Source: Catenovulum sp. 2E275
GTDB lineage: Bacteria; Pseudomonadota; Gammaproteobacteria; Enterobacterales; Alteromonadaceae
NCBI RefSeq assembly: GCF_025515275.1
Contig: NZ_JAOPFU010000010.1
Location: 1-64,000 of the forward strand
Direction: 5' to 3'
DNA: 64,000 bases
Part shown: positions 49,309 to 59,031 of the stretch, piece by piece
Position numbering within the stretch: the first letter of the stretch is position 1
Layout: each line of letters starts with the position of its first letter
The notes under the pieces: generated by a model
Told to the model about the DNA's origin: nothing
Databases searched by the model: none
What the model saw: the letters and a program-made list of their open reading frames with translations, nothing else
Made by a program: the position numbers and the translations under genes

Positions 49309-50166
49309 TTAATGCTTGGATTGTTCGCGGTGAACAATAGACACATCGGATTGTGAAGCTGCAAAATACCAGCCTAACTCTTCAGCAATATAAACGGATC
49401 TGTGTTTACCGCCAGTACAACCTATTGCCACTGTTACATAACTACGGTTATTTTGCTCAAGCATAGGTAACCAAGACTCAATACAATCCGCAATTTTACG
49501 AATAAACTCCTGAACTTCTTCATGGCTTTTTAAAAAAGCTTGAACCGGTTTGTCTAAACCTGTCATTGGTCTGAGTGATTCATCCCAATGGGGGTTAGGC
49601 AGAAAGCGGGCATCAAATACATAATCGGCGTCAGTCGGTAGACCATATTTAAATCCAAACGACTGAAATACCAGTTTTAATTTACCTGCTTTTTTATTTA
49701 AAACTTTATTAATAATAATTTTGTTTAAGTCGTGAATGCTAAGTTCGCTAGTATCTATAAATAAATCACTGATTTCACGAATTGGGCTTAATAATTCGCC
49801 TTCTTCTTTGATTGCTTCATCCAAACTTAAACTCGCAGTAGTAATCGATAATGGATGCATTCTGCGGGTTTCAGAGTACCTTTTTAATAAGGTTCTATCA
49901 TTAGCATCCATGTAAACCACAATGATATCACTCGATGCTTTTAATTGATCAATAATCTGAGCTAGATCTTGCTGCCAGTCAGAGATATTGCGAATATCCA
50001 AATTAAGTGCAACATGGCTATATTTACCTTTTAAAGCCTCAGGCAAAAAAGGTAAAAGTTGAATAGGTATATTATCAATACAATAAAAACCGGCATCCTC
50101 GAGTTGGTCAAGCGCGGTAGATTTTCCTGAACCAGAGCGTCCAGATAAAATGACGAGCTGTTGCAT
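49309..50166 (-). CDS. rapZ: RNase adapter protein RapZ
   Basis: This 285-aa protein has Walker A GRSGSGKS at residues 9-16. The C-terminal sensing domain has the family motif AIGCTGGKHRSVYIAE and the segment FKYGLPTDADYVFDARFLPNP. In enterobacteria RapZ binds GlcN6P and guides RNase E to the sRNA GlmZ to control glmS. Whether GlmZ/GlmY exist here cannot be seen. It lies between ptsN and npr. Confidence 0.95.
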   Translation of the reverse strand: MQQLVILSGRSGSGKSTALDQLEDAGFYCIDNIPIQLLPFLPEALKGKYSHVALNLDIRNISDWQQDLAQIIDQLKASSDIIVVYMDANDRTLLKRYSETRRMHPLSITTASLSLDEAIKEEGELLSPIREISDLFIDTSELSIHDLNKIIINKVLNKKAGKLKLVFQSFGFKYGLPTDADYVFDARFLPNPHWDESLRPMTGLDKPVQAFLKSHEEVQEFIRKIADCIESWLPMLEQNNRSYVTVAIGCTGGKHRSVYIAEELGWYFAASQSDVSIVHREQSKH

Positions 50167-50170
50167 TAAT

Positions 50171-50617
50171 TTATTCCGTGATTATTTGGTAGAGTTCCTG
50201 ATTAGTTTGCGCTGTTCTGATTCGTTTTAAAATAGTTTTATCAGATAATTTTTCTGCAACTGCAGCTAATGATTTTAAATGCGCTTTACATTCGGCTTCG
50301 GGAACCAATAGTGCAAAAAAAACATTAACAGGTTGATTATCAATAGCATCAAAGTTAATTGCATTTTCTGCTGTAATTAATACAGCAACTGTTTGTGTTG
50401 AGTTAGATAAGCGGCCGTGGGGCAAAGCTATTCCATTACCTATACCTGTACTACCTAGTCTTTCCCTATGCATTAAAGCTTCTAGAATATCTTGTTCAGT
50501 TAAATCTGTTAACTTTTGTGCCGCTATTTGACTAATGAGCTCTAAAAGGCGTTTTTTACTTGTAACTGGGACTGCACAAGCGGTGCAGTCCAAGCTTAGA
50601 AAAGATTGAATATCCAT
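50171..50617 (-). CDS. ptsN: Nitrogen-PTS EIIA protein PtsN
   Basis: This 148-aa EIIA-fructose-type domain has the phospho-accepting His67 in GIALPHGRL, preceded by RERLGSTGIGNG. PtsN regulates K+ uptake, nitrogen metabolism and other processes by its phosphorylation state. It overlaps the end of hpf by one base and is followed by rapZ after four. Confidence 0.95.
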   Translation of the reverse strand: MDIQSFLSLDCTACAVPVTSKKRLLELISQIAAQKLTDLTEQDILEALMHRERLGSTGIGNGIALPHGRLSNSTQTVAVLITAENAINFDAIDNQPVNVFFALLVPEAECKAHLKSLAAVAEKLSDKTILKRIRTAQTNQELYQIITE

Positions 50618-50904
50618 TAATGACGTTTCATTTTCTCTTTATGTTTAATGACTTGGCGATCTAGTTTATCAATTAACGAGTCAATTGCCGCATACATATC
50701 TGTATGCTCTGCGTTGGCAAAAACTTCTCCGCCAGTTAAGTGGAGCGTTGCTTCAGCTGTTTGGTTTAGCTTCTCAACATTTAGGATGACATGCACATTG
50801 TTGATATGATCAAAATGGCGTTCTAGTTTGGCAAACTTAGTATCGACATATTCGCGTAATGAACTTGTAATATCGACATGATGACCAGTTAGGTTAATTT
50901 GCAT
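50617..50904 (-). CDS. hpf: Ribosome hibernation-promoting factor HPF
   Basis: This 95-aa short HPF starts MQINLTGHHVDITSSLREYV. It helps form inactive 100S ribosomes in stationary phase. The HFDHINNVHVIL segment and the basic C-terminus (DRQVIKHKEKMKRH) are typical. The long-form C-terminal domain is absent, as expected for gammaproteobacteria. It lies 24 bases after rpoN. Confidence 0.94.
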   Translation of the reverse strand: MQINLTGHHVDITSSLREYVDTKFAKLERHFDHINNVHVILNVEKLNQTAEATLHLTGGEVFANAEHTDMYAAIDSLIDKLDRQVIKHKEKMKRH

Positions 50905-50928
50905 AGACTTTTCCTTTTGGTTTATCGC

Positions 50929-52419
50929 CTATATAAGGCTCTTACGTTGATTAGATGGCGGAATTGATAACGATTCACGGTATTTTGCTATCGTTCGACG
51001 TGCAACTTTAATACCTTGATCCGCTAATAATTCTGCTATCTTGCTATCACTTAAAGGCTTTGCTGGGTTCTCAGCAGAAACAAGTTTTTTAATCAAAGCT
51101 CTGATTGCAGTTGAAGAACATTCTCCTCCATTTTCAGTGCTGACATGGCTAGAGAAGAAATATTTAAGTTCAAAAATACCAGCTGGTGTATGCATATATT
51201 TCTGCGTGGTTACACGAGAGATAGTTGATTCATGCATCTCTACTTCTTCTGCTACATCGTTGAGTACCATTGGTTTCATTGCTTCTTCACCATACTCAAA
51301 AAAATCTTGCTGCTGCTTAACAATACAACGGGCTACTTTTAATAGCGTATCATTACGACTTTCCAAGCTTTTTATAAACCATTTTGCCTCTTGCATATGT
51401 GACCGAATAAATTGGCTATCTGCTGTATTTCGAGCCGTTTTAGACATGGCAGCATATTCAGCATTTAATCTAAGTTTAGGCACACTTTCTGGATTTAGCT
51501 CAACTATCCATTGACTATTTACTTTTTTAACTGAGACGTCCGGTACTATATATTGTGCTTCTTCTGCAACCACACTATTACCCGGTCTAGGGTTGAGTGA
51601 TTGAATCAGTTTCATTATTTCTCTTAATTCATCTTCTTTTAATTTTGCTTTTCTTAATAAAGTTCGATAGTCCCGATTACCTAAGAGTTCAATATAATTT
51701 CTAATTACTAGTTTAGCTTCATTTAACCAAGGCGTCTCTGGTGCAAACTGATTGAGTTGAATTAATAGGCATTCTTGTGTACTTCTAGCAGCAACTCCAA
51801 TAGGGTCAAATACTTGGATGCGTTTTAGGACTGCTTCAATTTCATCCAATTCAATCTCTTCATTTCCTTGGCTGTCTAAAATATCCTGAGCTGTTACTGT
51901 TAGATAACCAGAATCATCAACAGCATCAATGATTGCAATTGCTATAGCCCTGTCGGTTGGAGAGAAAGGTGTAAGGTCCATTTGCCAAAGCAGGTGATCT
52001 CTAATTGATTCTATAGTTTCGCCTTGATAAACCGTATCGTCATCGGCTGAGTAGCTATTACTGCTACCAGAGGAGCTGCCCTGAGTAAAGTGATCATCCC
52101 AGGTACTATCTGTCGGTAATTGTTCGGGAATCTCTTGGTTTGTGATTTCATCATGGCTGTCTGGAATAGCATACTCTTCTTGAGAGTCATGCTCGTTTGT
52201 TTGCTGCTCTTCTTTTTGTTTTTTATTTTGATGGAAATCTTCCAGAGATTCAAAATCATCTTGATGCTCGTCAGCCTCTAATAGAGGATTGCTATCTAGG
52301 GCTTCCTGTATTTCTTGTTGTAAATCCAATGATGATAATTGCAACAAACGAATAGCTTGTTGCAATTGTGGGGTCATGGTTAGATGTTGACCAAATTTTA
52401 GCTGAATTGATTGCTTCAT
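50929..52419 (-). CDS. rpoN: RNA polymerase sigma-54 factor
   Basis: This 496-aa sigma factor has a Gln/Leu-rich activator region I ([20 protein letters not shown] across about 12-32). An acidic, Gln/Ser-rich linker, the core-binding domain, the helix-turn-helix and the RpoN box [10 protein letters not shown] (473-482) follow. It directs RNA polymerase to -24/-12 promoters that need AAA+ activators. It starts on the last base of lptB, the conserved lptB-rpoN junction. Confidence 0.96.
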   Translation of the reverse strand: MKQSIQLKFGQHLTMTPQLQQAIRLLQLSSLDLQQEIQEALDSNPLLEADEHQDDFESLEDFHQNKKQKEEQQTNEHDSQEEYAIPDSHDEITNQEIPEQLPTDSTWDDHFTQGSSSGSSNSYSADDDTVYQGETIESIRDHLLWQMDLTPFSPTDRAIAIAIIDAVDDSGYLTVTAQDILDSQGNEEIELDEIEAVLKRIQVFDPIGVAARSTQECLLIQLNQFAPETPWLNEAKLVIRNYIELLGNRDYRTLLRKAKLKEDELREIMKLIQSLNPRPGNSVVAEEAQYIVPDVSVKKVNSQWIVELNPESVPKLRLNAEYAAMSKTARNTADSQFIRSHMQEAKWFIKSLESRNDTLLKVARCIVKQQQDFFEYGEEAMKPMVLNDVAEEVEMHESTISRVTTQKYMHTPAGIFELKYFFSSHVSTENGGECSSTAIRALIKKLVSAENPAKPLSDSKIAELLADQGIKVARRTIAKYRESLSIPPSNQRKSLI

Positions 52420-53144
52420 TATAATTTAAACTGCTCGCCTAAATATACGTCTCGGACTTGCTTGTTGCTTAATACTTCTTCTGGGCTGCCCGATGCAATT
52501 AGTCGCCCCTGACTGACTATATATGCTTTTTCGCATACATCCAAAGTTTCTCTTACATTATGGTCGGTAATTAAAACCCCTAATCCTCTATCTTTTAGGT
52601 GGGTGATTATACGTTTTATATCAATCACCGAAATTGGGTCAACTCCGGCAAAAGGCTCATCTAATAAAATAAATTGAGGATCGGCTGCCAAAGCTCTAGC
52701 TATTTCGACTCGACGACGCTCACCTCCCGATAAAGCCATACCTTGACTGTCTCTGATATGAGTAATATGAAACTCTTCTAGTAACTCTTCTAGTTTAGCT
52801 TTTTTTTGCTTTTGCGTTATATCTTTTCGCATTTCTAAAATAGAAAAGATATTTTGGCTGACTGTTAATTTCTTAAAAATTGATGATTCCTGAGGTAAAT
52901 ATCCAACCCCCGCACGTGCTCTTTCATGCATAGGATAAAATGTCATATCGGTATCATCAATATGAATAGAGCCTAAATCGTTTTCAACTAGCCCTACTAT
53001 CATATAAAAAGTGGTCGTTTTACCAGCTCCGTTTGGCCCTAGCAAGCCTACTATGCTGCCGGATTCAACCGATAAAGAAACATTTTTTACAACTTGTCTT
53101 TTTTTATAGGATTTTGCAAGATCTTTTGCAATTAACTGTGCCAT
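52419..53144 (-). CDS. lptB: LPS export ABC transporter ATPase LptB
   Basis: This 241-aa ATPase powers LptFG to pull LPS out of the inner membrane. Walker A GPNGAGKT is at 36-43, the Q-loop segment is [10 protein letters not shown], and the signature [15 protein letters not shown] with [12 protein letters not shown] follows. LptF and LptG are outside the window. It is joined to lptA by a TAATG overlap. Confidence 0.96.
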   Translation of the reverse strand: MAQLIAKDLAKSYKKRQVVKNVSLSVESGSIVGLLGPNGAGKTTTFYMIVGLVENDLGSIHIDDTDMTFYPMHERARAGVGYLPQESSIFKKLTVSQNIFSILEMRKDITQKQKKAKLEELLEEFHITHIRDSQGMALSGGERRRVEIARALAADPQFILLDEPFAGVDPISVIDIKRIITHLKDRGLGVLITDHNVRETLDVCEKAYIVSQGRLIASGSPEEVLSNKQVRDVYLGEQFKL

Positions 53145-53659
53145 TAGTTATCACTTTTTGGGGTTAAAACAGTTCGAACTCTGTTACCACTAGTTTGCTC
53201 TGAAGAAGCAACTAACTTTTGTAAATTTAGGTTATATTCTATTTTATCACCACTAACCTGACTGCCTTGTTGTGAGATTTGTGCATTACCGGTCAAAGTG
53301 AGTATCCGGTCTGCTACTCGATAGTGTATTTGATTTGCGCTCGCGGTCAGGTGTGCGCCATTTTCTAGCTCTTGTTGATAATGAGCAGGAGTTCCACTGG
53401 CAATAAGTACATCTTGGTCTTGTTGTGGATTAGCCCCTTTAATTACCTGTAATTTATCGGAGGTCATAAGTAGTGACCCTTGGGATACTTCAACTTTTCC
53501 ACTAAAAGTTAAAGTATTCGTATTGATATCTAATTGCTGATTTTGCGCATCAATCACTATATTCTCTTTAAAATCAGATTCAAGAGCCCATGCGTTTATT
53601 TGAATGGCTAATAAGCCAAATATAAGTTTTTTATTTAACAAGGTAAGTAGCCTGAACAT
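53144..53659 (-). CDS. lptA: LPS periplasmic bridge protein LptA
   Basis: This 171-aa periplasmic protein has a signal peptide (cut near NAWA, residue 25). Its OstA-fold repeats include [19 protein letters not shown] and [20 protein letters not shown]. It forms the bridge that carries LPS from LptC to LptD. Its start lies 29 bases inside the end of lptC, indicating tight coupling. Confidence 0.92.
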   Translation of the reverse strand: MFRLLTLLNKKLIFGLLAIQINAWALESDFKENIVIDAQNQQLDINTNTLTFSGKVEVSQGSLLMTSDKLQVIKGANPQQDQDVLIASGTPAHYQQELENGAHLTASANQIHYRVADRILTLTGNAQISQQGSQVSGDKIEYNLNLQKLVASSEQTSGNRVRTVLTPKSDN

Positions 53660-54182
53660 GTTGTGTTAATTCAAATTCTTTTGTCTTAAGATTGCCCTGC
53701 AACCCTTTACCTACAACCTCAAGTTTATTTCCATGAGCTTGTACTTGAGCTTTACTATTAATAGTATGTTCGGTTAAGTCCATGTTAAGCCTAGACACTT
53801 TAATTTCATTAAGCCAGTCAGTTGGTTCTGTTGATTTTATTAATACATTGCCTTCTAACTCTAAGTGACGATTATCATAAATACCGCTTTCGTTTGCAGT
53901 TAATATCCAACTTGATTCTTGTTTATCTGAATATAAAACATATTCAGGATGCTGAAAATAAGTAAATTCCAGCTCTTGATAATATTCTAAATTTTCAGCT
54001 TTTAGTTTAGTTTGCCTATGCCCGTCTTGATTATATGAAATTTGGATTAGTTGCTTAATTTGATAATCTGGTAGAGCAACTTGATCTACTTTTTCCTGTG
54101 ATTGAGGCTCATTAGTCCATTCGTGCCAAAAATATTGACTAACTGCAATAATAACTAAAACAGATAACAAAAGCTGTTTCAT
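53631..54182 (-). CDS. lptC: LPS export protein LptC
   Basis: This 183-aa bitopic inner-membrane protein has one N-terminal helix (LLLSVLVIIAVSQYF, about 4-18). The periplasmic OstA-type domain follows, with the conserved ANESGIYDNRHLELEGNVLI segment (about 100-120). It takes LPS from LptBFG to LptA. The ATG overlaps the end of kdsC by four bases. Confidence 0.92.
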   Translation of the reverse strand: MKQLLLSVLVIIAVSQYFWHEWTNEPQSQEKVDQVALPDYQIKQLIQISYNQDGHRQTKLKAENLEYYQELEFTYFQHPEYVLYSDKQESSWILTANESGIYDNRHLELEGNVLIKSTEPTDWLNEIKVSRLNMDLTEHTINSKAQVQAHGNKLEVVGKGLQGNLKTKEFELTQHVQATYLVK

Positions 54183-54736
54183 ACGCTCATACCTTGGGCT
54201 TGTTCTAATATACCGCGAGTTTGTAAAAATATATCACAAGCTTCTCTAACAGCTCCAAATCCACCTTTATTTCGAGTGGTATAATCGGCCAAATTTAATA
54301 TAAGAGGGTGGGCATCTGCAACCGCAATTGCCAATCCAATTTGTTTCATCACAGTTAAATCTGGAACATCATCACCTATATAGGCAACTTGCTGCGCAGT
54401 TAAGTTCAACTGTTGGCATAACTGTTTAAAAGCTTTGGTTTTATCTTCTTGTCCCTGATAAATATGTTGAATGCCTAACGAGGTCATTCGGTTTTCAACA
54501 ATTTGAGATTTACGCCCAGTGATAACAGCCACTTGAATACCGGCATTGATGATTGCTTTAATCCCAAAACCGTCACGGGTGTGGAAAGCTTTTAACTCTT
54601 CACCATTATTGCCTAGGTAAATACGGCCGTCTGAAAATACCCCATCAATATCGCAAATAAGTAGTTTGGTTTGTAAAAAAAGTTGAGCGGTTTGATTACT
54701 GATGGCACCGTATATCGTATTGGTTTGATTGCTCAT
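54179..54736 (-). CDS. kdsC: 3-deoxy-D-manno-octulosonate 8-phosphate phosphatase KdsC
   Basis: This 185-aa HAD phosphatase removes phosphate from Kdo-8P. The catalytic pair D29/D31 lies in LLICDIDGVFSDG, and the later motifs VAVITGRKS and AYIGDDVPDLTVM complete the fold. It has no cap domain, as in the tetrameric KdsC family. It overlaps the stop of kdsD by one base, so the two Kdo enzymes are coupled. Confidence 0.95.
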   Translation of the reverse strand: MSNQTNTIYGAISNQTAQLFLQTKLLICDIDGVFSDGRIYLGNNGEELKAFHTRDGFGIKAIINAGIQVAVITGRKSQIVENRMTSLGIQHIYQGQEDKTKAFKQLCQQLNLTAQQVAYIGDDVPDLTVMKQIGLAIAVADAHPLILNLADYTTRNKGGFGAVREACDIFLQTRGILEQAQGMSV

Positions 54737-55719
54737 TAAATAACTTTCGCTTTTAATAAATCATGGATATTAATTGCACCAACTGGCTGGGCAAGCTCAT
54801 TAATGACTACAAATCCATTTACTTTTTTATCTTCCATTAACTTTAACGCCTCTGCAGCAAGCATATCTGGTTGAATCGTTACACTACCCGTAGTCATTAC
54901 CTGATATATCGGGGTGATATGAATATTAATTTTTTTATCTAGTGTCCGGCGTAAATCACCGTCGGTAAAAATGCCGGTTAAGGTGTTTTGTTGATTTACA
55001 ATTGCAACAAACCCTAAACTTTTTTGGGAAATTTCAATCAGAGCCTCGGCAATTGGAGTATTCTCACTAACGACAGGCAAAAACTCACCTGCGTGCATTA
55101 AATCTTTTACTTTGAGTAATAATTTGCGACCTAGGTTGCCTAATGGATGTGAAAAAGCAAAGTCATCAGCCGAAAATTCCCGAGCTTCGAGCAGTGCAAT
55201 TGCTAATGCATCGCCCATAACAGTTGCTGCGGTTGTACTGGCAGTTGGGGCTAAGCCTAGAGGGCAGGCTTCTTTATCTGCCTTAACTAAAATATGGATA
55301 TCCGATAACTCAGCTAAACTAGATTTAGGATTGCTGGTTAAAGCGATCATTTTTGCGCCAATTCTTTTAATTACAGGCACTATAGTCATAAATTCAGAGC
55401 TTTCACCTGAGTTGGAGAGGGCAATCACAACATCTTGTTTACTGATCATCCCTAAATCACCGTGGCAGGCTTCTGCTGGATGCACAAAAAAAGCAGGTGA
55501 GCCTGTGCTGGCTAAAGTCGCTGCAATTTTTCGAGCAACATGGCCTGATTTACCGATTCCGGTCACCACTGTTTTACCACGGCAATTTAATAACAACTCA
55601 CAGGCTTGAGTAAAGTTTTGATCAAGAGATTGATAAAGTGTCTTGATAGCTTCTAATTCAATATCAATTACTTGTTTCGCACTATTAATTAATGACTGAG
55701 CCTGAGAATCATTTTGCAC
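54736..55719 (-). CDS. kdsD: Arabinose-5-phosphate isomerase KdsD
   Basis: This 327-aa enzyme converts ribulose-5-phosphate to arabinose-5-phosphate, the first step to Kdo. An N-terminal SIS domain carries VVTGIGKSGHVARKIAATLA (about 50-69) and LSNSGESSE. Two CBS domains occupy about residues 205-325. It starts three bases after caxA and leads into the kdsC-lpt genes. Confidence 0.95.
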   Translation of the reverse strand: MQNDSQAQSLINSAKQVIDIELEAIKTLYQSLDQNFTQACELLLNCRGKTVVTGIGKSGHVARKIAATLASTGSPAFFVHPAEACHGDLGMISKQDVVIALSNSGESSEFMTIVPVIKRIGAKMIALTSNPKSSLAELSDIHILVKADKEACPLGLAPTASTTAATVMGDALAIALLEAREFSADDFAFSHPLGNLGRKLLLKVKDLMHAGEFLPVVSENTPIAEALIEISQKSLGFVAIVNQQNTLTGIFTDGDLRRTLDKKINIHITPIYQVMTTGSVTIQPDMLAAEALKLMEDKKVNGFVVINELAQPVGAINIHDLLKAKVI

Positions 55720-55722
55720 AGT

Positions 55723-56691
55723 TTAACTTCCCGAAAATAATATATATTGGTAGGCAATAAAGCAGGCTAGTAAAATACCACCTTCTACTCGGTTAATACT
55801 TCTTGGACCTTTTATTCCGATTGCCATTAAAATTAATAAAATGGTGACAGCTATCATAATGTAGCCATCTCTGGTTAATGCAAGCGGGTCAATTGCGCCC
55901 GGCGCTAAAATACCAGGAATAGCCAAAACAGCCAGTGCGTTAAAAATATTTGAACCAACAATATTACCTAAAGCTAAATCATCTTCGCCTTTTAAAACCC
56001 CTGCAACTGATGCCGCTAATTCAGGTAGTGAAGTACCAACGGCAATAATAGTTAAACCTATAACTAAATCACTGATACCAAAGTGTTTTGCAATATTTAC
56101 TGCAGAATCTACTAAATAGTTTGAACTTATCAATAGTAATGCTAATCCTACAATTAACCAAAATGCAGCTTTAGTTACGGAAACACCTTCAGGTACATCC
56201 TCGCTTAAATCATTTTCAAGCGTATCTACTTCGTTAGCAGGCTTATGGAGAGATGCATAAGTAAGATAAGCTATTGTGATAATGAACAATACGGCAAGGC
56301 TAATACCTTCCCAAAAAGACAATATGAAATCGGCCAGAAATGCAACAGCAATGAAGCTGGTAATAAGAATGATAGGCAGTTCACGGCGAATAGTTTGTGA
56401 ACCCACTAGCAACGGTTTTAAGAGCGCGGTTATACCTAACACAAGGGTAATATTTGTTATGTTTGAACCAATTACATTGCCAATTGCAGTGTCAGCTTTA
56501 TCGGCCAGAGCTGCTGAACCTGCAACCATCATTTCGGGAGCCGAAGATCCCATTGCAACTATAGTTAAACCAATTATTAATGGAGATAAACCTAAATTTC
56601 GAGCAAGGGCTGCAGCACCATAAACAAATTTATCAGCACTCCAGACCAAAAAAGCTAAACTAACCAGTAAAATGATAGATTGTTCTAACAT
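55723..56691 (-). CDS. yrbG: Calcium/sodium antiporter (YrbG/CaxA family)
   Basis: This 322-aa integral membrane protein has two Na_Ca_ex halves of about five helices. The inverted-topology signature motifs are VAMGSSAPEMMVAG and IAVGTSLPELAASV. A cytoplasmic acidic loop (EVDTLENDLSEDVPEG) lies between them. It exchanges Ca2+ for Na+; the direction in the cell is not known from sequence. It heads the minus-strand cluster, and its promoter region contains a palindrome. Confidence 0.93.
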   Translation of the reverse strand: MLEQSIILLVSLAFLVWSADKFVYGAAALARNLGLSPLIIGLTIVAMGSSAPEMMVAGSAALADKADTAIGNVIGSNITNITLVLGITALLKPLLVGSQTIRRELPIILITSFIAVAFLADFILSFWEGISLAVLFIITIAYLTYASLHKPANEVDTLENDLSEDVPEGVSVTKAAFWLIVGLALLLISSNYLVDSAVNIAKHFGISDLVIGLTIIAVGTSLPELAASVAGVLKGEDDLALGNIVGSNIFNALAVLAIPGILAPGAIDPLALTRDGYIMIAVTILLILMAIGIKGPRSINRVEGGILLACFIAYQYILFSGS

Positions 56692-56732
56692 AAAAACCTT
56701 ATATAACAGGGCAATTATTTTGTTTAGCGCGC

Positions 56733-56738
56733 ATTATA
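56733..56738 (-). promoter_or_regulatory. -10 element of the yrbG-kds-lpt cluster
   Basis: A perfect TATAAT lies on the minus strand about 40 bases before yrbG. The -35 region is weak (TCTGAA at 56756-56761, 17 bp away). Confidence 0.5.
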
Positions 56739-56760
56739 CTGAAATTCGACTAAATTTCAG
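56739..56760. promoter_or_regulatory. Palindrome inside the yrbG promoter spacer
   Basis: CTGAAATT (56739-56746) and AATTTCAG (56753-56760) are perfect reverse complements six bases apart. They fill the space directly upstream of the -10 box, the classic position of a repressor site. No regulator can be named. Confidence 0.45.
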
Positions 56761-56910
56761 AAAATACTTGCTGCGAATTCTGAAAAACATTAACTTGTCG
56801 CGTTTATATTTTATCAGTCTAGCCTAATTGATTTGTCTATTGGAGTAGAAAATAGGATTAGTGAACCAGTTCATTCAATTGAGAAAAGAGCGTTTTTTAT
56901 TGCTTATTTT

Positions 56911-56919
56911 TGTTAGAAT
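56911..56919 (+). promoter_or_regulatory. Extended -10 promoter of the mla operon
   Basis: TGTTAGAAT at 56911-56919 has an extended TGn element and a near-consensus -10 box. It predicts a leader of about 35 bases before mlaF. Confidence 0.5.
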
Positions 56920-56962
56920 GCGGCAAAACCTAAGTTGTTAGGGTTAGAGTAAAGGAAAATCA

Positions 56963-57769
56963 ATGTCTGATAATACCTATGTAGAGGTTAAAAATATGAC
57001 TTTTTCGCGTGGCGACAGAGTTATATATGATGATATTAGTTTGTCGATTCCCAGAGGGAAAGTGGTTGCCGTAATGGGGCCGAGTGGTATAGGAAAAACC
57101 ACATTACTGCGCTTAATTGCAGGCCAGATTAAACCGGACAGTGGCCAGATAATTGTAGATGGCGAGCATATTCCACAATTAAGTCGGGCTGCATTATATG
57201 ATGCCCGAAAAAAAATGAGCATGCTATTTCAAAGTGGCGCTTTATTTAGCGAAATGTCAGTGTTTGATAATGTTGCTTTTCCCATTCGTGAACATTGTAA
57301 CTTACCGGAAGATATCATTCGTAGCATGGTGCTGATGAAACTTAATTCTGTTGGTTTACGAGGCGCGGCAGATTTAATGCCAAGTGAATTATCTGGTGGT
57401 ATGGCAAGACGGGCTGCACTCGCCAGAGCAATTGCGCTTGATCCTCAGCTTATTATGTATGACGAACCTTTTGCTGGACAAGACCCGATTTCAATGGGTG
57501 TTTTAATTCGTTTAATTCGCTCACTGAATGATGCTTTAGGTTTAACCTCAATTGTCGTATCGCATGACGTTAATGAAGTGCTGAGCATAGCGGATTATGT
57601 TTATATAATGGCAAATAAAAAAGTGATAGGTCATGGTACTCCAGCTCAGTTAGCCAAAGACGATTCACCTTTAGTTCATCAGTTTATGGCTGGTGAATCA
57701 GATGGTCCTGTACCATTTCATTTTCCGGGTGAACCTATCGAACAGCAGTTGTCTGAGGTATTTAAATGA
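56963..57769 (+). CDS. mlaF: Phospholipid ABC transporter ATPase MlaF
   Basis: This 268-aa ATPase drives the MlaFEDB complex that moves phospholipids between the inner membrane and periplasmic MlaC. Walker [10 protein letters not shown] is at 39-47, the signature is [15 protein letters not shown] and Walker B is [14 protein letters not shown] clear AAGGA precedes the ATG. Its stop overlaps the mlaE ATG by four bases. Confidence 0.96.
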   Translation: MSDNTYVEVKNMTFSRGDRVIYDDISLSIPRGKVVAVMGPSGIGKTTLLRLIAGQIKPDSGQIIVDGEHIPQLSRAALYDARKKMSMLFQSGALFSEMSVFDNVAFPIREHCNLPEDIIRSMVLMKLNSVGLRGAADLMPSELSGGMARRAALARAIALDPQLIMYDEPFAGQDPISMGVLIRLIRSLNDALGLTSIVVSHDVNEVLSIADYVYIMANKKVIGHGTPAQLAKDDSPLVHQFMAGESDGPVPFHFPGEPIEQQLSEVFK

Positions 57770-58548
57770 TTTTAGATTTTTTTGCTGGTATAGGCCGTAA
57801 AGGAATAGAGCTTTTTGCAACTGTGGGGCGCGCCGGCATTATGTTAATTAATGCTTTATGGGCTATGCCTAAACTGGCTCAAAATTTTCCCTTACTTGTT
57901 CGTCAGCTTTATGTTGTGGGTGTGCAATCATTTGCAATTATTGTGGTGAGTGGTTTATTTATCGGCATGGTAATTGGACTACAAGGTTATACCATTTTAG
58001 TTGGGTACGGTGCTGAAAATAGTTTGGGGCCAATGGTTGCGTTATCACTTCTGCGTGAGTTAGGGCCTGTCGTGACTGCACTGTTATTTGCTGGTCGGGC
58101 TGGTTCTGCGCTCACCGCTGAAATTGGATTAATGAAAGCCACCGAGCAATTATCGAGTATGGAATTAATGGCTGTTGACCCATTACGACGCGTAATTGCC
58201 CCAAGATTTTGGGCTGGTGTTTATAGCATGCCACTACTCGCGTTTTTATTTAGTGCCGTTGGTATTTGGGGCGGTTATTTAGTGGGGGTGCAATGGTTAG
58301 GGGTTGATGATGGCAGCTTTTGGAGTGTGATGCAGGCATCGGTAGACTTTAACCGTGATATTTTAAATGGATTTATTAAAAGTTTTGTATTTGCTGTTGT
58401 AGTGACTTGGATAGCTATTTTCCGCGGCTATGACTGTGTACCTACATCGGAAGGGATTAGTCAGGCAACAACTCAAACCGTTGTACATGCCTCACTTGCC
58501 GTATTAGGTCTTGATTTTGTATTAACCGCTTTAATGTTTGGAGATTAA
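57766..58548 (+). CDS. mlaE: Phospholipid ABC transporter permease MlaE
   Basis: This 260-aa permease of the MlaE/YrbE family has an N-terminal amphipathic segment and about five helices. The family coupling motif [20 protein letters not shown] and the following [11 protein letters not shown] are intact. It forms the membrane channel of the Mla complex with MlaD and MlaF. Confidence 0.96.
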   Translation: MILDFFAGIGRKGIELFATVGRAGIMLINALWAMPKLAQNFPLLVRQLYVVGVQSFAIIVVSGLFIGMVIGLQGYTILVGYGAENSLGPMVALSLLRELGPVVTALLFAGRAGSALTAEIGLMKATEQLSSMELMAVDPLRRVIAPRFWAGVYSMPLLAFLFSAVGIWGGYLVGVQWLGVDDGSFWSVMQASVDFNRDILNGFIKSFVFAVVVTWIAIFRGYDCVPTSEGISQATTQTVVHASLAVLGLDFVLTALMFGD

Positions 58549-58552
58549 TAAG

Positions 58553-59020
58553 ATGAACAACCGTAAAACAGAGATAGGGGTTGGTTTATTTATCAGTGCA
58601 GGGTTAATTGCACTATTATTTTTAGCTTTACAAGTTGCCAATACAGGGGCAATGGCAAATGGCGAAACTTATATTTTAAAAGCTAAATTTGACAATATTG
58701 GTGGTTTAAAAGTGCGCTCACCAGTAAAAGTAGGCGGGGTTGTGGTTGGCCGTGTATCTAGTATTCAACTGGAAAATTTAGTACCGGTTGTTTCAATGGA
58801 AATATCGCAAGATTATCATTTTCCAGAAACCAGCTCGCTGAGCATTTTAACGGCAGGTTTATTAGGTGAGCAATATTTGGGGTTAGAGCCAGGCTTTACA
58901 ATGGAAGGCATGGAAATTGAAATCCTCAAAAATGAAGATTATATCCAAGATACAAAATCGGCTTTGGTACTTGAAGAATTAATCGGCCAGTTCTTATTTG
59001 GACAAAATAACGAAGATTAA
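58553..59020 (+). CDS. mlaD: MCE-domain protein MlaD
   Basis: This 155-aa protein has one N-terminal helix (about 9-28) followed by one MCE domain. Family features are KFDNIGGLKVRSPVKVGGVV and LSILTAGLLGEQYLGLEPG. MlaD forms a hexameric lipid-conducting ring in the periplasm. The ATG at 58553 has GGAG nine bases upstream; a TTG five codons earlier is rejected. Its C-terminus contains the hydrophobic pore-lining segment VLEELIGQFLFG. Confidence 0.95.
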   Translation: MNNRKTEIGVGLFISAGLIALLFLALQVANTGAMANGETYILKAKFDNIGGLKVRSPVKVGGVVVGRVSSIQLENLVPVVSMEISQDYHFPETSSLSILTAGLLGEQYLGLEPGFTMEGMEIEILKNEDYIQDTKSALVLEELIGQFLFGQNNED

Positions 59021-59031
59021 TAGGTAAATTT

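Noticed and set aside
51041-51514. 157-codon open frame on the plus strand inside rpoN
   Set aside because: It is antisense to the conserved C-terminal half of sigma-54. Its sequence is the Ser/Leu-rich pattern typical of such shadows.
55112-55609. 165-codon open frame on the plus strand inside kdsD
   Set aside because: It is antisense to the SIS and CBS domains of KdsD and has no ribosome-binding site or recognisable domain.
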